From NCBI GenBank assembly GCA_001281695.1, contig LJIE01000001.1, positions 3,805,521 to 3,869,520 of the forward strand: DNA of 64,000 nucleotides, read 5' to 3'. The translations under genes were made by a program, and so were the position numbers. This document shows positions 36,696 to 45,586 of this stretch, piece by piece. The stretch comes from a bacterium 336/3. Lineage in GTDB: Bacteria; Bacteroidota; Bacteroidia; Cytophagales; Thermonemataceae. Within the stretch, counting starts at the first letter, position 1. Each line of letters begins with the position of its first letter. The notes beneath the pieces were generated by a model that was given only the letters and a program-made list of their open reading frames with translations, did no database searches and had not been told where the DNA came from.

Positions 36696-37847
36696 ATGAA
36701 AAAAGATATGAAATTTGCCACCAAGGTTATCCATGCTGGCGTAGAACCCGAACCACACACAGGAGCTGTTATGACTCCTATTTTCCAAACATCTACTTAT
36801 GCTCAAAAATCACCTGGGGAGCATAAAGGTTATGAATATTCTCGCACTCATAACCCTACTCGTACAGCCTTACAGAACAATTTAGCAGCATTAGAAAATG
36901 GTCGTTTTGCTTATGTATTTGGTAGCGGGCTTGCTGCTACAGATACATTGCTTAGAACCTTCCAACCTGGTGATGAGGTCATTGTAACAGACGATTTGTA
37001 TGGTGGTACTTACAGACTTTTTGTAAGAGTTATTCAGAATTTCGGTTTGAAATTCAAGTTTATTCCCATGAAGGATGCAGCCTCTATCGAGGAACACATC
37101 ACTCCCCAAACCAAACTCATTTGGATTGAAACACCTACTAATCCACTGATGAATATTATTGATATTGAGGCTGTTGCTACCATTGCTAAAAAACACCTAG
37201 TCATGCTTGCTGTAGATAATACTTTTGCCTCTCCTTGCTTACAAAACCCTCTCACTTTAGGTGCAGATGTTGTTATGCATTCTGCTACTAAGTATTTGGG
37301 TGGACACTCAGATGTAGTTATGGGTGTTTTGGTAACCAGTAACGAAGAACTTGCTCAAAAATTAGGCTTCTTACAAAACGCAGTAGGTGCTGTTTTAGGT
37401 CCTATGGATTGCTTTTTGATGTTGAGAGGTATCAAGACGTTGCATGTACGTATGCAACGTCACTGTGAGAATGGTAAAAAAGTTGCTCATTGGCTTAGAA
37501 ACCATCCAAAAGTAGAGAAAGTTTATTGGGTAGGTTTTGAAGACCATCCTAACCATGATATTGCTAAACGACAAATGAAAGATTTTGGAGGAATGGTATC
37601 ATTTATACTCAAAGGTGACGATTTGGAAGAAGCCAAACGAGTGATGAGTAGTTTTGAAGTGTTCACTCTTGCCGAATCTTTAGGTGGTGTGGAATCGTTG
37701 TGTACACACCCTGCTACCATGACTCACGCCAGCATTCCAAAAGAACAACGTGAAAAATCAGGTTTGAAAGATACCCTGATTCGTTTGAGTGTAGGCATTG
37801 AAGATGTGGACGATTTGATAGATGATTTAAAACAAGCCATTGGATAG
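36696..37847 (+). CDS. Cystathionine gamma-synthase/lyase-type PLP enzyme
   Basis: 383 residues of the Cys/Met metabolism PLP family. The PLP lysine is Lys199 in MHSATKYLGGHSDVVMG, with YSRTHNPTRTALQ and EALENGRF-type N-terminal features (LAALENGRFAYVFGSGLAA). It could be cystathionine gamma-synthase (methionine synthesis) or cystathionine gamma-lyase (cysteine synthesis); sequence alone does not separate them. The start may be this ATG or the one four codons later. It has its own terminator. Confidence 0.9.
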   Translation: MKKDMKFATKVIHAGVEPEPHTGAVMTPIFQTSTYAQKSPGEHKGYEYSRTHNPTRTALQNNLAALENGRFAYVFGSGLAATDTLLRTFQPGDEVIVTDDLYGGTYRLFVRVIQNFGLKFKFIPMKDAASIEEHITPQTKLIWIETPTNPLMNIIDIEAVATIAKKHLVMLAVDNTFASPCLQNPLTLGADVVMHSATKYLGGHSDVVMGVLVTSNEELAQKLGFLQNAVGAVLGPMDCFLMLRGIKTLHVRMQRHCENGKKVAHWLRNHPKVEKVYWVGFEDHPNHDIAKRQMKDFGGMVSFILKGDDLEEAKRVMSSFEVFTLAESLGGVESLCTHPATMTHASIPKEQREKSGLKDTLIRLSVGIEDVDDLIDDLKQAIG

Positions 37848-37879
37848 AATTTTTTATTTTGTGGTTTCTTAAAATTTAA

Positions 37880-37920
37880 GGAAAAAAGATGCTATCTCTG
37901 ATGCATCTTTTTTCCTTTTT
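37880..37920 (+). terminator. Terminator after the PLP enzyme gene
   Basis: GGAAAAAAGATGC / GCATCTTTTTTCC, 13-bp stem, loop TATCTCTGAT, followed by T5. Confidence 0.88.
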
Positions 37921-37999
37921 TTATTTTCAAAAATTTCCATTTACTCCTCAAAGAAATAAAGGACTGATAATCTAATCTTTGTAAAAAAACATTAGTCCT

Positions 38000-38608
38000 A
38001 TGAACGCTTACATTCATTCCGAGATTTCAGTAAAGAAAAGAGGTGGTACAATTGAAGATTATTATGCCATTCACGATTTTATGGATTCTACCAAAGAATT
38101 GTGTAGTGATAACAGACATCGTATTTTGCATACGCATTGGGGTATCAAACAGGTGATTATTCCTGTTTTTGGGCATACGCTTATCAATTCAGATGGAAAA
38201 ACGGTTAATATCAAAGATTTGTGTGAACAAGACCATATCCTGCCAGATTATCACAATCGTTTCATACCCACACTTGCCGATTTTGTAGAGGCTATTTCTC
38301 CTCAGGAAAATGATTTAGAGCGTTTTCAGAAATTTTTTAAGAGTTATAAAGAAAATTCTGAGCTTACTCGTCTGCTCCTTTCGCCTCTGAGCTACACAGG
38401 ACAAGCCAAATCACTTTTAATCACTCATAATAGCTGGTTTATCAATCATATTATTCCTCTCATTTTTAATACGTTACCAAATCTAAAGGAGTTTACCATT
38501 GCCCCTTCAGAGCTTTTTAACAGAATGAGTTTTAAACTCTGGATGGATAATGGCTCTGCATATCCAGAAAGTGCTAAAAATTTACAAAAATTGAAGAAAA
38601 CAGCTTAA
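38000..38608 (+). CDS. DUF6915-like protein
   Basis: 202 residues, no signal. The N-terminal half (MNAYIHSEISVKKRGGTIED, YYAIHDFMDSTKELCSDNRH, GHTLINSDGKTV) matches a family I know as DUF6915, whose members begin with a His-rich 'xHxxxSxxxxGG...DY' pattern. The C-terminal half (QAKSLLITHNSWFINHIIPL) is an extension. Function unknown. Possible two-gene unit with the next gene, 11 bases away. Confidence 0.65.
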   Translation: MNAYIHSEISVKKRGGTIEDYYAIHDFMDSTKELCSDNRHRILHTHWGIKQVIIPVFGHTLINSDGKTVNIKDLCEQDHILPDYHNRFIPTLADFVEAISPQENDLERFQKFFKSYKENSELTRLLLSPLSYTGQAKSLLITHNSWFINHIIPLIFNTLPNLKEFTIAPSELFNRMSFKLWMDNGSAYPESAKNLQKLKKTA

Positions 38609-38619
38609 GAGTAATTTTT

Positions 38620-39489
38620 ATGGAAAAGAATATTTATGTACTTCGAGAAATTTCTTGGGGATATAATGATGAGTGGTATTACCCCACAGGAAATATTAGC
38701 AATATTTATAAAAAATACACCCATATTGAAGATGCCAAACGTGATAAACTCAGATTAGAGATTTATGATGTTAAAATGCGTCGTATTTTGGATACTACCT
38801 TATTAAGTTCTTTAAGTAACGATTTACAAAATAGATTTTATTTATTTCTAAAAGAGCACTTTTCTACTGATGTTCAGCAAATAATGAACTTTATTGGTTT
38901 TGAACATCAATGTCAAATTCATTCCAACATTTTACATTATTTTATTGATAAAATTATTGAAAATGACTCTTTAATTCTTGAAACACTTAAAATATTAGAT
39001 TTACATTTTTATGAAATTGTAGAACTCAAAGAAGCCGAAAATATTTATAGAATTTCTCCTAATCCAGATTTTAAGAGTTATGATGTATTTGACGAATGGG
39101 TTTTGATTGATTTTTTCAAATCTTCTTATGTTTATACACAAAAAGAAGCATGGGAAGTAGCTATTCATAATTTTTATGAAAATTTATTTAGCCCCTTTAA
39201 ATTGGTAGGTTCGCTTTCTGAATTGAGTGAGATTCCTGAAATATTGAAAAGTTATTTAGACGCTTATCCATGCTTTATCTATGAAAATTCTTTATTAAGA
39301 ATAAAAGAGATTGAGGATAAAGACATGATAATTGAGATAATGACAGGTTTTGTTGCCTTGTTGCGTCCAGAGAAAATACCCTTTATAATCGATTGTATTC
39401 CTTTAAAACAAACCCAAGAAAATTTTATTCAAAAAAATAAAAAAATTAAAGAATATAAACAAAGAATTATAGATAGTTTACCTTTTTAA
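38620..39489 (+). CDS. Unrecognised cytoplasmic protein
   Basis: 289 residues, no signal peptide or membrane helix, rich in Ile/Leu/Asp/Glu and mostly helical. The N-terminus (NIYVLREISWGYNDEWYYPTG) looks like a small alpha-beta unit. No family recognised. It follows the DUF6915-like gene closely on the same strand, so they may be expressed together. Confidence 0.6.
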   Translation: MEKNIYVLREISWGYNDEWYYPTGNISNIYKKYTHIEDAKRDKLRLEIYDVKMRRILDTTLLSSLSNDLQNRFYLFLKEHFSTDVQQIMNFIGFEHQCQIHSNILHYFIDKIIENDSLILETLKILDLHFYEIVELKEAENIYRISPNPDFKSYDVFDEWVLIDFFKSSYVYTQKEAWEVAIHNFYENLFSPFKLVGSLSELSEIPEILKSYLDAYPCFIYENSLLRIKEIEDKDMIIEIMTGFVALLRPEKIPFIIDCIPLKQTQENFIQKNKKIKEYKQRIIDSLPF

Positions 39490-39496
39490 AAAACCC

Positions 39497-39528
39497 TTTT
39501 GGAAGACCAACTTGTTTTGCTAATTTTG
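39497..39528 (+). promoter_or_regulatory. Promoter of the M61 peptidase gene
   Basis: TTTTG at 39497-39501, 19-base spacer, TAATTTTG at 39521-39528: a full match to the Bacteroidota consensus, 50 bases before the ATG. Confidence 0.8.
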
Positions 39529-39578
39529 AAGCAATAAAAAAGAAACAAGTATCGTTTTTATCCAAAAAGGAAAAATTC

Positions 39579-41072
39579 ATGAAAAAATTAGCTTTGTCAT
39601 TGTTCACAACTTGTGCATTTTTTGGAGCTTATGCTCAAAACTTAGAATACACAGTCAATTTGAATGACCGTTCTAACGACCTTTTTAAAGTAGAATTGAA
39701 AGTAAAAGGTTTGAAAAAAGAAAATGCTGTTTATCAGTTCGCTTCTACTGCCCCTGGTACATACCAAGTGATGGACATGGGTAGATTTGTACGCAAATTT
39801 GAAGCTTTTGATGCAAAAGGTAAAGCTGTTAAAACCAAACAGTTATCTACCAATCAGTGGGAACTTTCAGCTCCTGAAAAAGTAGCTACGATTCGTTATC
39901 AAATTGCAGAAACGTTTGATACACCTGTAAAAGAGAATAAAATTTATGCAATGTGTGGAAGCTCTATCGAAGATGACCATGTACTTATCAACGGACAAAC
40001 TGTGTTTGGTTATCCTTCAGGTATGCAGTCTGCTCCTCTTAAACTGAAATTACAATATCCAGAAGGTTGGATGTATGGTACTGCTCTTGAAGAAAAAGAA
40101 GGCTTCTTAGTAGCAAATTCTTACGACCATATTGTTGATTCTCCTATTTTATTGGGTAAACTTACCAAAGCAAGCACCAAAGTAAGAAACACCAATGTAG
40201 AACTTTATACCTACTCCAAAACTGGTAAAATTTCTTCTGAAAAACTTTTAGCTTCCATGACGAATATGCTTGTTGCTGCCGATTCTTTCTTAAATGGCTT
40301 GCCTGTCAATCGTTATGCTTTCTTGTTTCACTTTGAAGACACCAATGCTGGTGCTTGGGAACACTCTTATAGCTCAGAGTATGTAATTAAAGAAGAAAAT
40401 TGGTCAGAAGAATTTGGAAAACAGATGACAGACATTGCTGCTCATGAGTTTTTCCATGTGGTTACTCCTTTAAATATTCATAGTGAAATTATTGAGAAAT
40501 TTAATTTCGTACAACCTACTGCCTCAGAACATTTGTGGTTATATGAAGGTACAACAGAATGGGCTTCTCATAAAATGCAATTAAATTACAGTATCAAGAC
40601 TTTAAACGAATATTTTGCTGAGCTTCGTCAGAAAGTAAATTATGACAATTACTATGACAAATCTTATAGCTTGAGCAAAATGAGTTTAACATCTTACACT
40701 CCTGAAGGACAAAAGCAATATGGTAACATTTATATGCGTGGAGCTTTAGTAGCTGGTTTATTAGATATTCGTTTATTAGAACTTTCTGGTGGCAAAAAAG
40801 GCTTGCGTGAAGTGATTAATGAGTTTGCTAAAGAGTATGGACCTTCTAAGAGTTTTTCTGAAAAAGAATGGTTTGATACTTTCACAAAGAAAACATATCC
40901 TGAAATTGGTGATTTCTTCAGTAAATATGTAAAAAATGCAGAACCTCTTCCTCTTGCAGAGTACTACGAAAAAATTGGTATCATGTACAATGCAGAAAAG
41001 AAAACTTTTTCATTAAATTTAAGTGCTACTCCCGAACAATTACGTTTGCGTGAGCGTTGGATGAGAAATTAG
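39579..41072 (+). CDS. Secreted M61-family metallopeptidase
   Basis: 497 residues with a signal peptide (MKKLALSLFTTCAFFGAYAQ). The zinc motif is H289-E-F-F-H293 in AAHEFFHVVTPLN, and the third ligand is probably in LWLYEGTTEWAS, typical of M61 glycyl-aminopeptidase-like enzymes. The N-terminal part (LEYTVNLNDRSNDLFKVEL) is the family's beta-sandwich. The usual C-terminal PDZ domain appears absent, as the sequence stops about 150 residues after the catalytic region; this is shorter than common 580-620-residue members. Confidence 0.88.
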   Translation: MKKLALSLFTTCAFFGAYAQNLEYTVNLNDRSNDLFKVELKVKGLKKENAVYQFASTAPGTYQVMDMGRFVRKFEAFDAKGKAVKTKQLSTNQWELSAPEKVATIRYQIAETFDTPVKENKIYAMCGSSIEDDHVLINGQTVFGYPSGMQSAPLKLKLQYPEGWMYGTALEEKEGFLVANSYDHIVDSPILLGKLTKASTKVRNTNVELYTYSKTGKISSEKLLASMTNMLVAADSFLNGLPVNRYAFLFHFEDTNAGAWEHSYSSEYVIKEENWSEEFGKQMTDIAAHEFFHVVTPLNIHSEIIEKFNFVQPTASEHLWLYEGTTEWASHKMQLNYSIKTLNEYFAELRQKVNYDNYYDKSYSLSKMSLTSYTPEGQKQYGNIYMRGALVAGLLDIRLLELSGGKKGLREVINEFAKEYGPSKSFSEKEWFDTFTKKTYPEIGDFFSKYVKNAEPLPLAEYYEKIGIMYNAEKKTFSLNLSATPEQLRLRERWMRN

Positions 41073-41092
41073 TTTTTATAAATATTTTTACG

Positions 41093-41118
41093 AAAAGAGG
41101 CTTTGCAGCCTCTTTTTT
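41093..41118 (+). terminator. Terminator after the M61 peptidase
   Basis: AAAAGAGGCT-TTGC-AGCCTCTTTT followed by more T. Confidence 0.92.
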
Positions 41119-41175
41119 GCGTATTGCTAAACTTTTGATAATGAATATTCTAAAATAAAAAGTATAGAAAGTAAC

Positions 41176-41206
41176 TTGCATCTAAGATTAGTATTTTTAA
41201 TATTTG
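41176..41206 (+). promoter_or_regulatory. Probable promoter of pyrH
   Basis: TTG at 41176-41178, 19 bases, then TAATATTTG (41198-41206), one base longer than the consensus TAnnTTTG. It covers the TTG at 41204 that would otherwise be read as a start. Confidence 0.5.
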
Positions 41207-41230
41207 CAAAATTTAAAGCCAAGTCCTACC

Positions 41231-41950
41231 ATGAAATACAAAAGAATTTTGCTCAAGTTGAGTGGTGAAGCCCTTGCTGGCGACCGTCAGGAATATGTTA
41301 TCAATCCCCAGATATTAGAGCGTTATGCAAAAGAAATCAAGACCATTGTAGAAAAAGGTGTGCAGGTTGCAATTGTTGTAGGAGGAGGTAATATTTATAG
41401 AGGTTCTGAAGCTGATAAGTCTGGCATTGATAAAGTACAAGGAGATTATATGGGAATGCTTGCCACTGTTATCAATGGAATGGCAATGCAAAATGCTATT
41501 GAAAAACAAGGTATTTATACCCGTTTGATGTCAGCCTTGAAAATGGAACAAGTTTGTGAGCCTTTCATTCGCCGTAGAGCTATCAGACACCTTGAGAAAG
41601 GACGTGTGATTATCTTTGCAGCAGGTACAGGAAATCCCTATTTTACAACTGATTCGGCTGCTTCGCTTAGAGCTATCGAAATTGGGGCAAATGTCGTTTT
41701 AAAAGGTACAAAAGTAGATGGCATTTATACAGCCGACCCTATGAAAGACAACACAGCCACAAAATACAACAATATTACATTTGACGAAGCCTATGAAAAA
41801 GGCTTGAATGTAATGGATATGACAGCTTTTACACTTTGTAAAGAAAACAATCTTCCTATTATTGTTTTCGATATGAATCAAGAGGGTAATTTACTTAAAA
41901 TTGTAGAAGGTGAAGAAGTGGGGACTTTGGTTGCTTTAGAAGCTGTATAA
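41231..41950 (+). CDS. pyrH: UMP kinase
   Basis: 239 residues from the ATG at 41231 ([17 protein letters not shown]). A TTG nine codons upstream is in frame but lies in the promoter. PyrH phosphorylates UMP to UDP. Family features are [11 protein letters not shown], the [21 protein letters not shown]-like segment and DGIYTADP. Next to frr, the standard order in many bacteria, 56 bases apart. Confidence 0.96.
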   Translation: MKYKRILLKLSGEALAGDRQEYVINPQILERYAKEIKTIVEKGVQVAIVVGGGNIYRGSEADKSGIDKVQGDYMGMLATVINGMAMQNAIEKQGIYTRLMSALKMEQVCEPFIRRRAIRHLEKGRVIIFAAGTGNPYFTTDSAASLRAIEIGANVVLKGTKVDGIYTADPMKDNTATKYNNITFDEAYEKGLNVMDMTAFTLCKENNLPIIVFDMNQEGNLLKIVEGEEVGTLVALEAV

Positions 41951-42006
41951 AATAGTTTTTAATCAAGATTTTTTCAATTTATATATTTTCAAAATTAATT
42001 TGTCGT

Positions 42007-42570
42007 ATGGAAGAAGAAATTAAAATGTATTTGGATGAAGCTCAGGATATGATGAAGAAAGCCTTAGAGCATACACAAAGCGAACTTCTTAAAATCAGAG
42101 CTGGCAAAGCTATGCCAAATATGTTGGATGGTATTATGGTAGAATACTATGGAGCAAATATGCCTATCAATCAGGTTTCTACTATCACCACCCCAGATGC
42201 AAGAACATTGAACATCCGTCCTTTTGAAAAAGGCTCTATCTCAGCTATTGAAAAAGCTCTCAAATCAGCTGACTTGGGTATCAATCCACAAAACAATGGA
42301 GAAGTAATTATTCTAAATATCCCTCCTCTTACAGAAGAACGCAGAAAACAACTTGTAAAACAAGCCAAACAAGAAGTTGAAAATGGCAAAATCAGCATTC
42401 GTAATGCTCGTAAAGAAATTAATGATGCTTTGAAAAAACTTCAAAAAGATGGTGCTGCTGAAGACTCTATCAAGAAAGCAGAAGAAATTGTGCAAAAACA
42501 CACAGATTCTTTCATCACCAAGCTCGATGAAGTACTTGCTACCAAAGAAGCAGAAATCATGAAAGTTTAA
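42007..42570 (+). CDS. frr: Ribosome recycling factor
   Basis: 187 residues, full length for RRF, which with EF-G splits the post-termination ribosome. Visible features: TQSELLKIRAGKAMPNMLDG, the VEYYGANMPINQVSTI strand, IPPLTEERRKQLVKQA and the long C-terminal helix ending EIMKV. It follows pyrH and ends in a terminator. Confidence 0.97.
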   Translation: MEEEIKMYLDEAQDMMKKALEHTQSELLKIRAGKAMPNMLDGIMVEYYGANMPINQVSTITTPDARTLNIRPFEKGSISAIEKALKSADLGINPQNNGEVIILNIPPLTEERRKQLVKQAKQEVENGKISIRNARKEINDALKKLQKDGAAEDSIKKAEEIVQKHTDSFITKLDEVLATKEAEIMKV

Positions 42571-42598
42571 CATAAAAAGTTATAAATTTTATGCTGAA

Positions 42599-42633
42599 AC
42601 CTATAAGGTTTTAAAAACCTTATAGGTCTTTTT
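42599..42633 (+). terminator. Terminator after frr
   Basis: ACCTATAAGGTT / AACCTTATAGGT, 12-bp stem, five-base loop, then CT5. Confidence 0.88.
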
Positions 42634-42683
42634 ATGAAGATGACTTTTATACTTTATTCTATTTACTTGATAATAAAATTATT

Positions 42684-43421
42684 ATGAATAAAATCCGTAT
42701 AGAAACTTCTCAAAACGTATTTATAGAGTTTAGCCTTGCAGGTTTAGGCGAAAGAATACTTGCTTTTATACTAGATTTTATTTTTATGTCGCTTTATACA
42801 TGGGCTATTTTTGTCATTGCAGATAATTTATCTATCAAATTACTTCGCAATGATAATAATTCCATACTTTTCATGATATTCTTTTGGTTATTGCCTCTTT
42901 CTATCTACAGCATTATTCAAGAAATCTTTTTTAATGGACAAACACTCGGAAAGAAGATTTTACGCATCAAAGTAGTAACCACAAGAGGTCGTCAGCCAAG
43001 CCTCACTCAATACATGGTCAGATGGCTTTTTAGATTGATTGATATATGGGGAAGTATGGGAATTGTAGGGATTGTAGCTGCTGCCACCAACAAATATCAT
43101 CAAAGAGTTGGCGATTTAGCAGCAGGGACATGCCTCATTAAACTCAAAAGCAGAACAGAACTTAGCCAACAACTCATTATTCCTGACTTTCATGAATTGT
43201 ATAGTCCCAAATACACACAAGTTACACTACTCTCCGACTCTGATGTAAACCTTATCAAAGAGGCTATTCTCACACACAGAAAATACCAAAACGAAGAGAT
43301 TTTGAAGGCTTTTGCTAAAAAAACAAAAGAAATTTTACGAATAGAAAATACAGACAAAGACGAAAAATTTTTAAACAGAATTGTAAAGGATTATACTTAT
43401 CTTACTTCCAAAGAAGATTAA
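42684..43421 (+). CDS. RDD-family membrane protein
   Basis: 245 residues with four membrane helices. The start FIEFSLAGLGERILAFILDFI and the central NGQTLGKKILRIKVV, with the Arg/Asp pattern that names the RDD family, are clear. The C-terminal 80 residues are soluble. Role unknown; some RDD proteins are ion exchangers. It is four bases ahead of ruvA and probably co-transcribed with it. Confidence 0.88.
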   Translation: MNKIRIETSQNVFIEFSLAGLGERILAFILDFIFMSLYTWAIFVIADNLSIKLLRNDNNSILFMIFFWLLPLSIYSIIQEIFFNGQTLGKKILRIKVVTTRGRQPSLTQYMVRWLFRLIDIWGSMGIVGIVAAATNKYHQRVGDLAAGTCLIKLKSRTELSQQLIIPDFHELYSPKYTQVTLLSDSDVNLIKEAILTHRKYQNEEILKAFAKKTKEILRIENTDKDEKFLNRIVKDYTYLTSKED

Positions 43422-43424
43422 ACC

Positions 43425-44021
43425 ATGTTTGCATACATCAAAGGTACATTAACACATAAAGAAGCTACTCATGCTATTATCGAAACGGCTGGTGTAGGTT
43501 ATCAAATTAAAATTTCGCTCAATACATACAGCATGCTCAAGGGTGTTGGTGAAGAAGCTTTGCTTCATACTTATCTGCAAATTCAGGAGAATGCTCATAA
43601 TTTATTTGGTTTTTCTGAACCATCTGAAAAGAAACTTTTTCTTGAACTTATCAGCGTATCAGGAGTAGGACCCAACACAGCCATCGTGATGCTTTCATCT
43701 GTAAGTCCATTTGAAATTCAAGAGGCTATTGTGAACGAAGATGTAAAAATGCTACAAGGTGTAAAAGGGATAGGTGCAAAAACAGCCCAAAGAGTTATTT
43801 TAGAACTCAAAGATAAAATCAAGAAAGATTTTATGATAACTGAAGGAAAGGTGATAGGGAATGTACCAACATACAGATCTGTAAAAGATGAAGCCATTAC
43901 AGCTTTGGTGGTATTGGGTATTGCCAAAAATGTTGCAGAAAAGAATGTAGAAGGTATTATCAAACTCAAAGGTGGTGATGTAACCATTGAAGAAGTAATT
44001 AAATTAGCTTTAAAAATGTAG
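43425..44021 (+). CDS. ruvA: Holliday junction branch-migration protein RuvA
   Basis: 198 residues. RuvA binds four-way junctions and loads RuvB. N-terminal OB fold (MFAYIKGTLTHKEATHAIIE), two helix-hairpin-helix motifs (LISVSGVGPNTAIVML, LQGVKGIGAKTAQRVILELK) and the C-terminal domain III (DEAITALVVLGI...) are present. ruvB and ruvC are not adjacent, as is common in Bacteroidota. Confidence 0.95.
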   Translation: MFAYIKGTLTHKEATHAIIETAGVGYQIKISLNTYSMLKGVGEEALLHTYLQIQENAHNLFGFSEPSEKKLFLELISVSGVGPNTAIVMLSSVSPFEIQEAIVNEDVKMLQGVKGIGAKTAQRVILELKDKIKKDFMITEGKVIGNVPTYRSVKDEAITALVVLGIAKNVAEKNVEGIIKLKGGDVTIEEVIKLALKM

Positions 44022-44033
44022 GGATTAAAATAT

Positions 44034-44681
44034 ATGTTTATTGCTGTTATTGTGCTAATTATTGTAATGGGTGCGTTGTTTCATTACAACACACAAGAAG
44101 CAGCCTCATCCAAAAACACTCCAACTCCTTCTAAAAAAGTAAGTTCTCGATACCCATTGGTATTTTTAGACGATTTTGATGCTCCTCAAAAACCTGTAGA
44201 AAGTTATAACGAAAACAAAGGAAAAAGCGAAGCTTATTTTCTTAAATATCTTCAAAAAAACTTCCCAAAGCATATTCATACAGATTTGGCTCTACAAATA
44301 GATGAAGCTTTTTATTATCCCGATTTTACATTTTTCAGCAAAAAACACAATCTATACATTGATATTGAAATAGATGAGCCTTACAATTTTAAAGGAAAAC
44401 CAACTCATACCATTAGCTCTGATGATACACGAAACCTGTTTTTTATGGAAGCTGGTTGGATTGTTATTCGTTTTACAGAAGAGCAAGCCGTAAGACAACC
44501 CACACAATGTTGTAAGTTTATTGCAGATACTATTTTTAAAATTACAAGAGATCAGAGTTTTACTGAAAACCTCAAAGGCATACAGCCTCTTACCATTCTC
44601 CCTTCCCCTTGGACTGCTGAACAAGCAGAACAAATGTTTTCCAATCGAGTTCGTGATAGTTATATTGATATCTTAAAATAA
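44034..44681 (+). CDS. Membrane-anchored DUF559/PD-(D/E)XK-like protein
   Basis: 215 residues. One N-terminal helix (FIAVIVLIIVMGALF) anchors a soluble domain with the core of very-short-patch-repair-like/DUF559 nuclease folds: SEAYFLKYLQKNF, YYPDFTFFSKKHNLYIDIEID and FMEAGWIVIRFTEEQ. The usual active site would be D in YPDF, then E-x-D/K in DIEID; the third position is Asp, not Lys. It lies 12 bases after ruvA. A DNA-repair nuclease is an inference; the membrane anchor is unusual. Confidence 0.6.
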   Translation: MFIAVIVLIIVMGALFHYNTQEAASSKNTPTPSKKVSSRYPLVFLDDFDAPQKPVESYNENKGKSEAYFLKYLQKNFPKHIHTDLALQIDEAFYYPDFTFFSKKHNLYIDIEIDEPYNFKGKPTHTISSDDTRNLFFMEAGWIVIRFTEEQAVRQPTQCCKFIADTIFKITRDQSFTENLKGIQPLTILPSPWTAEQAEQMFSNRVRDSYIDILK

Positions 44682-44682
44682 A

Positions 44683-44712
44683 AAGAGCTAGTAGAGTTTT
44701 CTACTAGCTCTT
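44683..44712. terminator. Bidirectional hairpin between convergent genes
   Basis: GAGCTAGTAGA-GTTT-TCTACTAGCTC, 11-bp stem with A/T flanks. Confidence 0.8.
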
Positions 44713-44730
44713 CCTAATATAAAGTTTACT

Positions 44731-45498
44731 TTAAATGAGCATTCCTCCTGTTACTTCTATTCTTTGAGCATTTACCCATTTAGAATCATCAGAACACAAG
44801 AAAGCTACCACTCCCCCTATATCATCAGGCAGCCCTGTTCTGCCCAAAGCTGTCATAGAAGATATCATATTGTTAAGGTCTTTATCATTTTTTAAAGCTC
44901 CACCTCCAAAATCTGTTTCAATAGCTCCTGGAGCTACTACATTTACCCTAATACCTCTATTTCCTAAAAATTTAGCCTGATATTTTGTAAGAGTTTCTAC
45001 GGCTCCTTTCATAGTAGCATAGGCTTCATAACCTGTAAAACTGAATCTGGTAAGTCCTGAAGAAATATTTACAATAGAACCTCCATCACTCATGAAAGGC
45101 AAAAGCTTTTGTGTAAGAAAAAAAGGAGCTTTTAAATGAATATTCATCATGGAATCAAATTGCTCTTCTGTAGTATTTGCAAAATCTGCATGTAATCCGA
45201 CACCTGCATTGTTCACAAGTGACGAAAACTTATCAGCTCCAAACTCAGTAGAAAGAATGTTTTGAAAGTTTTTTACGAATGTCTCAAATTCATTACTTTT
45301 TGACACATCTAATTGTAAAGTTGCAGCTTTTCTGCCCAAGTTCTTTATAGTAGCTACTACTTCTTCTGCTTCTGCTTTTTTGCTATGATATGTAATTACA
45401 ACATCTATACCCTTTTTAGCAAGTTGTAAAGCCATATCCCTGCCTAAACCACGGCTTCCGCCTGTTATCAATGCGATTTTCTGATTGTTATCAGCCAT
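44731..45498 (-). CDS. Short-chain dehydrogenase/reductase
   Basis: 255 residues, classical SDR. NAD(P)-binding TGGSRGLGRD, NNAG (LVNNAGVG), catalytic Ser in SIVNISSGL and Y-x3-K in EAYATMKGAVE, and the C-terminal RIEVTGGML. NADP preference is suggested by the basic residue after the glycine motif. Substrate unknown. It lies downstream of an AraC-type regulator on the same strand, 88 bases apart, which probably controls it. Confidence 0.93.
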   Translation of the reverse strand: MADNNQKIALITGGSRGLGRDMALQLAKKGIDVVITYHSKKAEAEEVVATIKNLGRKAATLQLDVSKSNEFETFVKNFQNILSTEFGADKFSSLVNNAGVGLHADFANTTEEQFDSMMNIHLKAPFFLTQKLLPFMSDGGSIVNISSGLTRFSFTGYEAYATMKGAVETLTKYQAKFLGNRGIRVNVVAPGAIETDFGGGALKNDKDLNNMISSMTALGRTGLPDDIGGVVAFLCSDDSKWVNAQRIEVTGGMLI

Positions 45499-45586
45499 AT
45501 TTTTTTATGTTTAATGATAACACAAAACTGGCTAAACCTATCTAGATAACGTTTACAAAAATCAATGCAATTTTTGCAAAATTCAA

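Noticed and set aside
41204-41230. TTG start for pyrH
   Set aside because: It falls in the promoter-like TAATATTTG; the ATG at 41231 gives the standard UMP kinase N-terminus.
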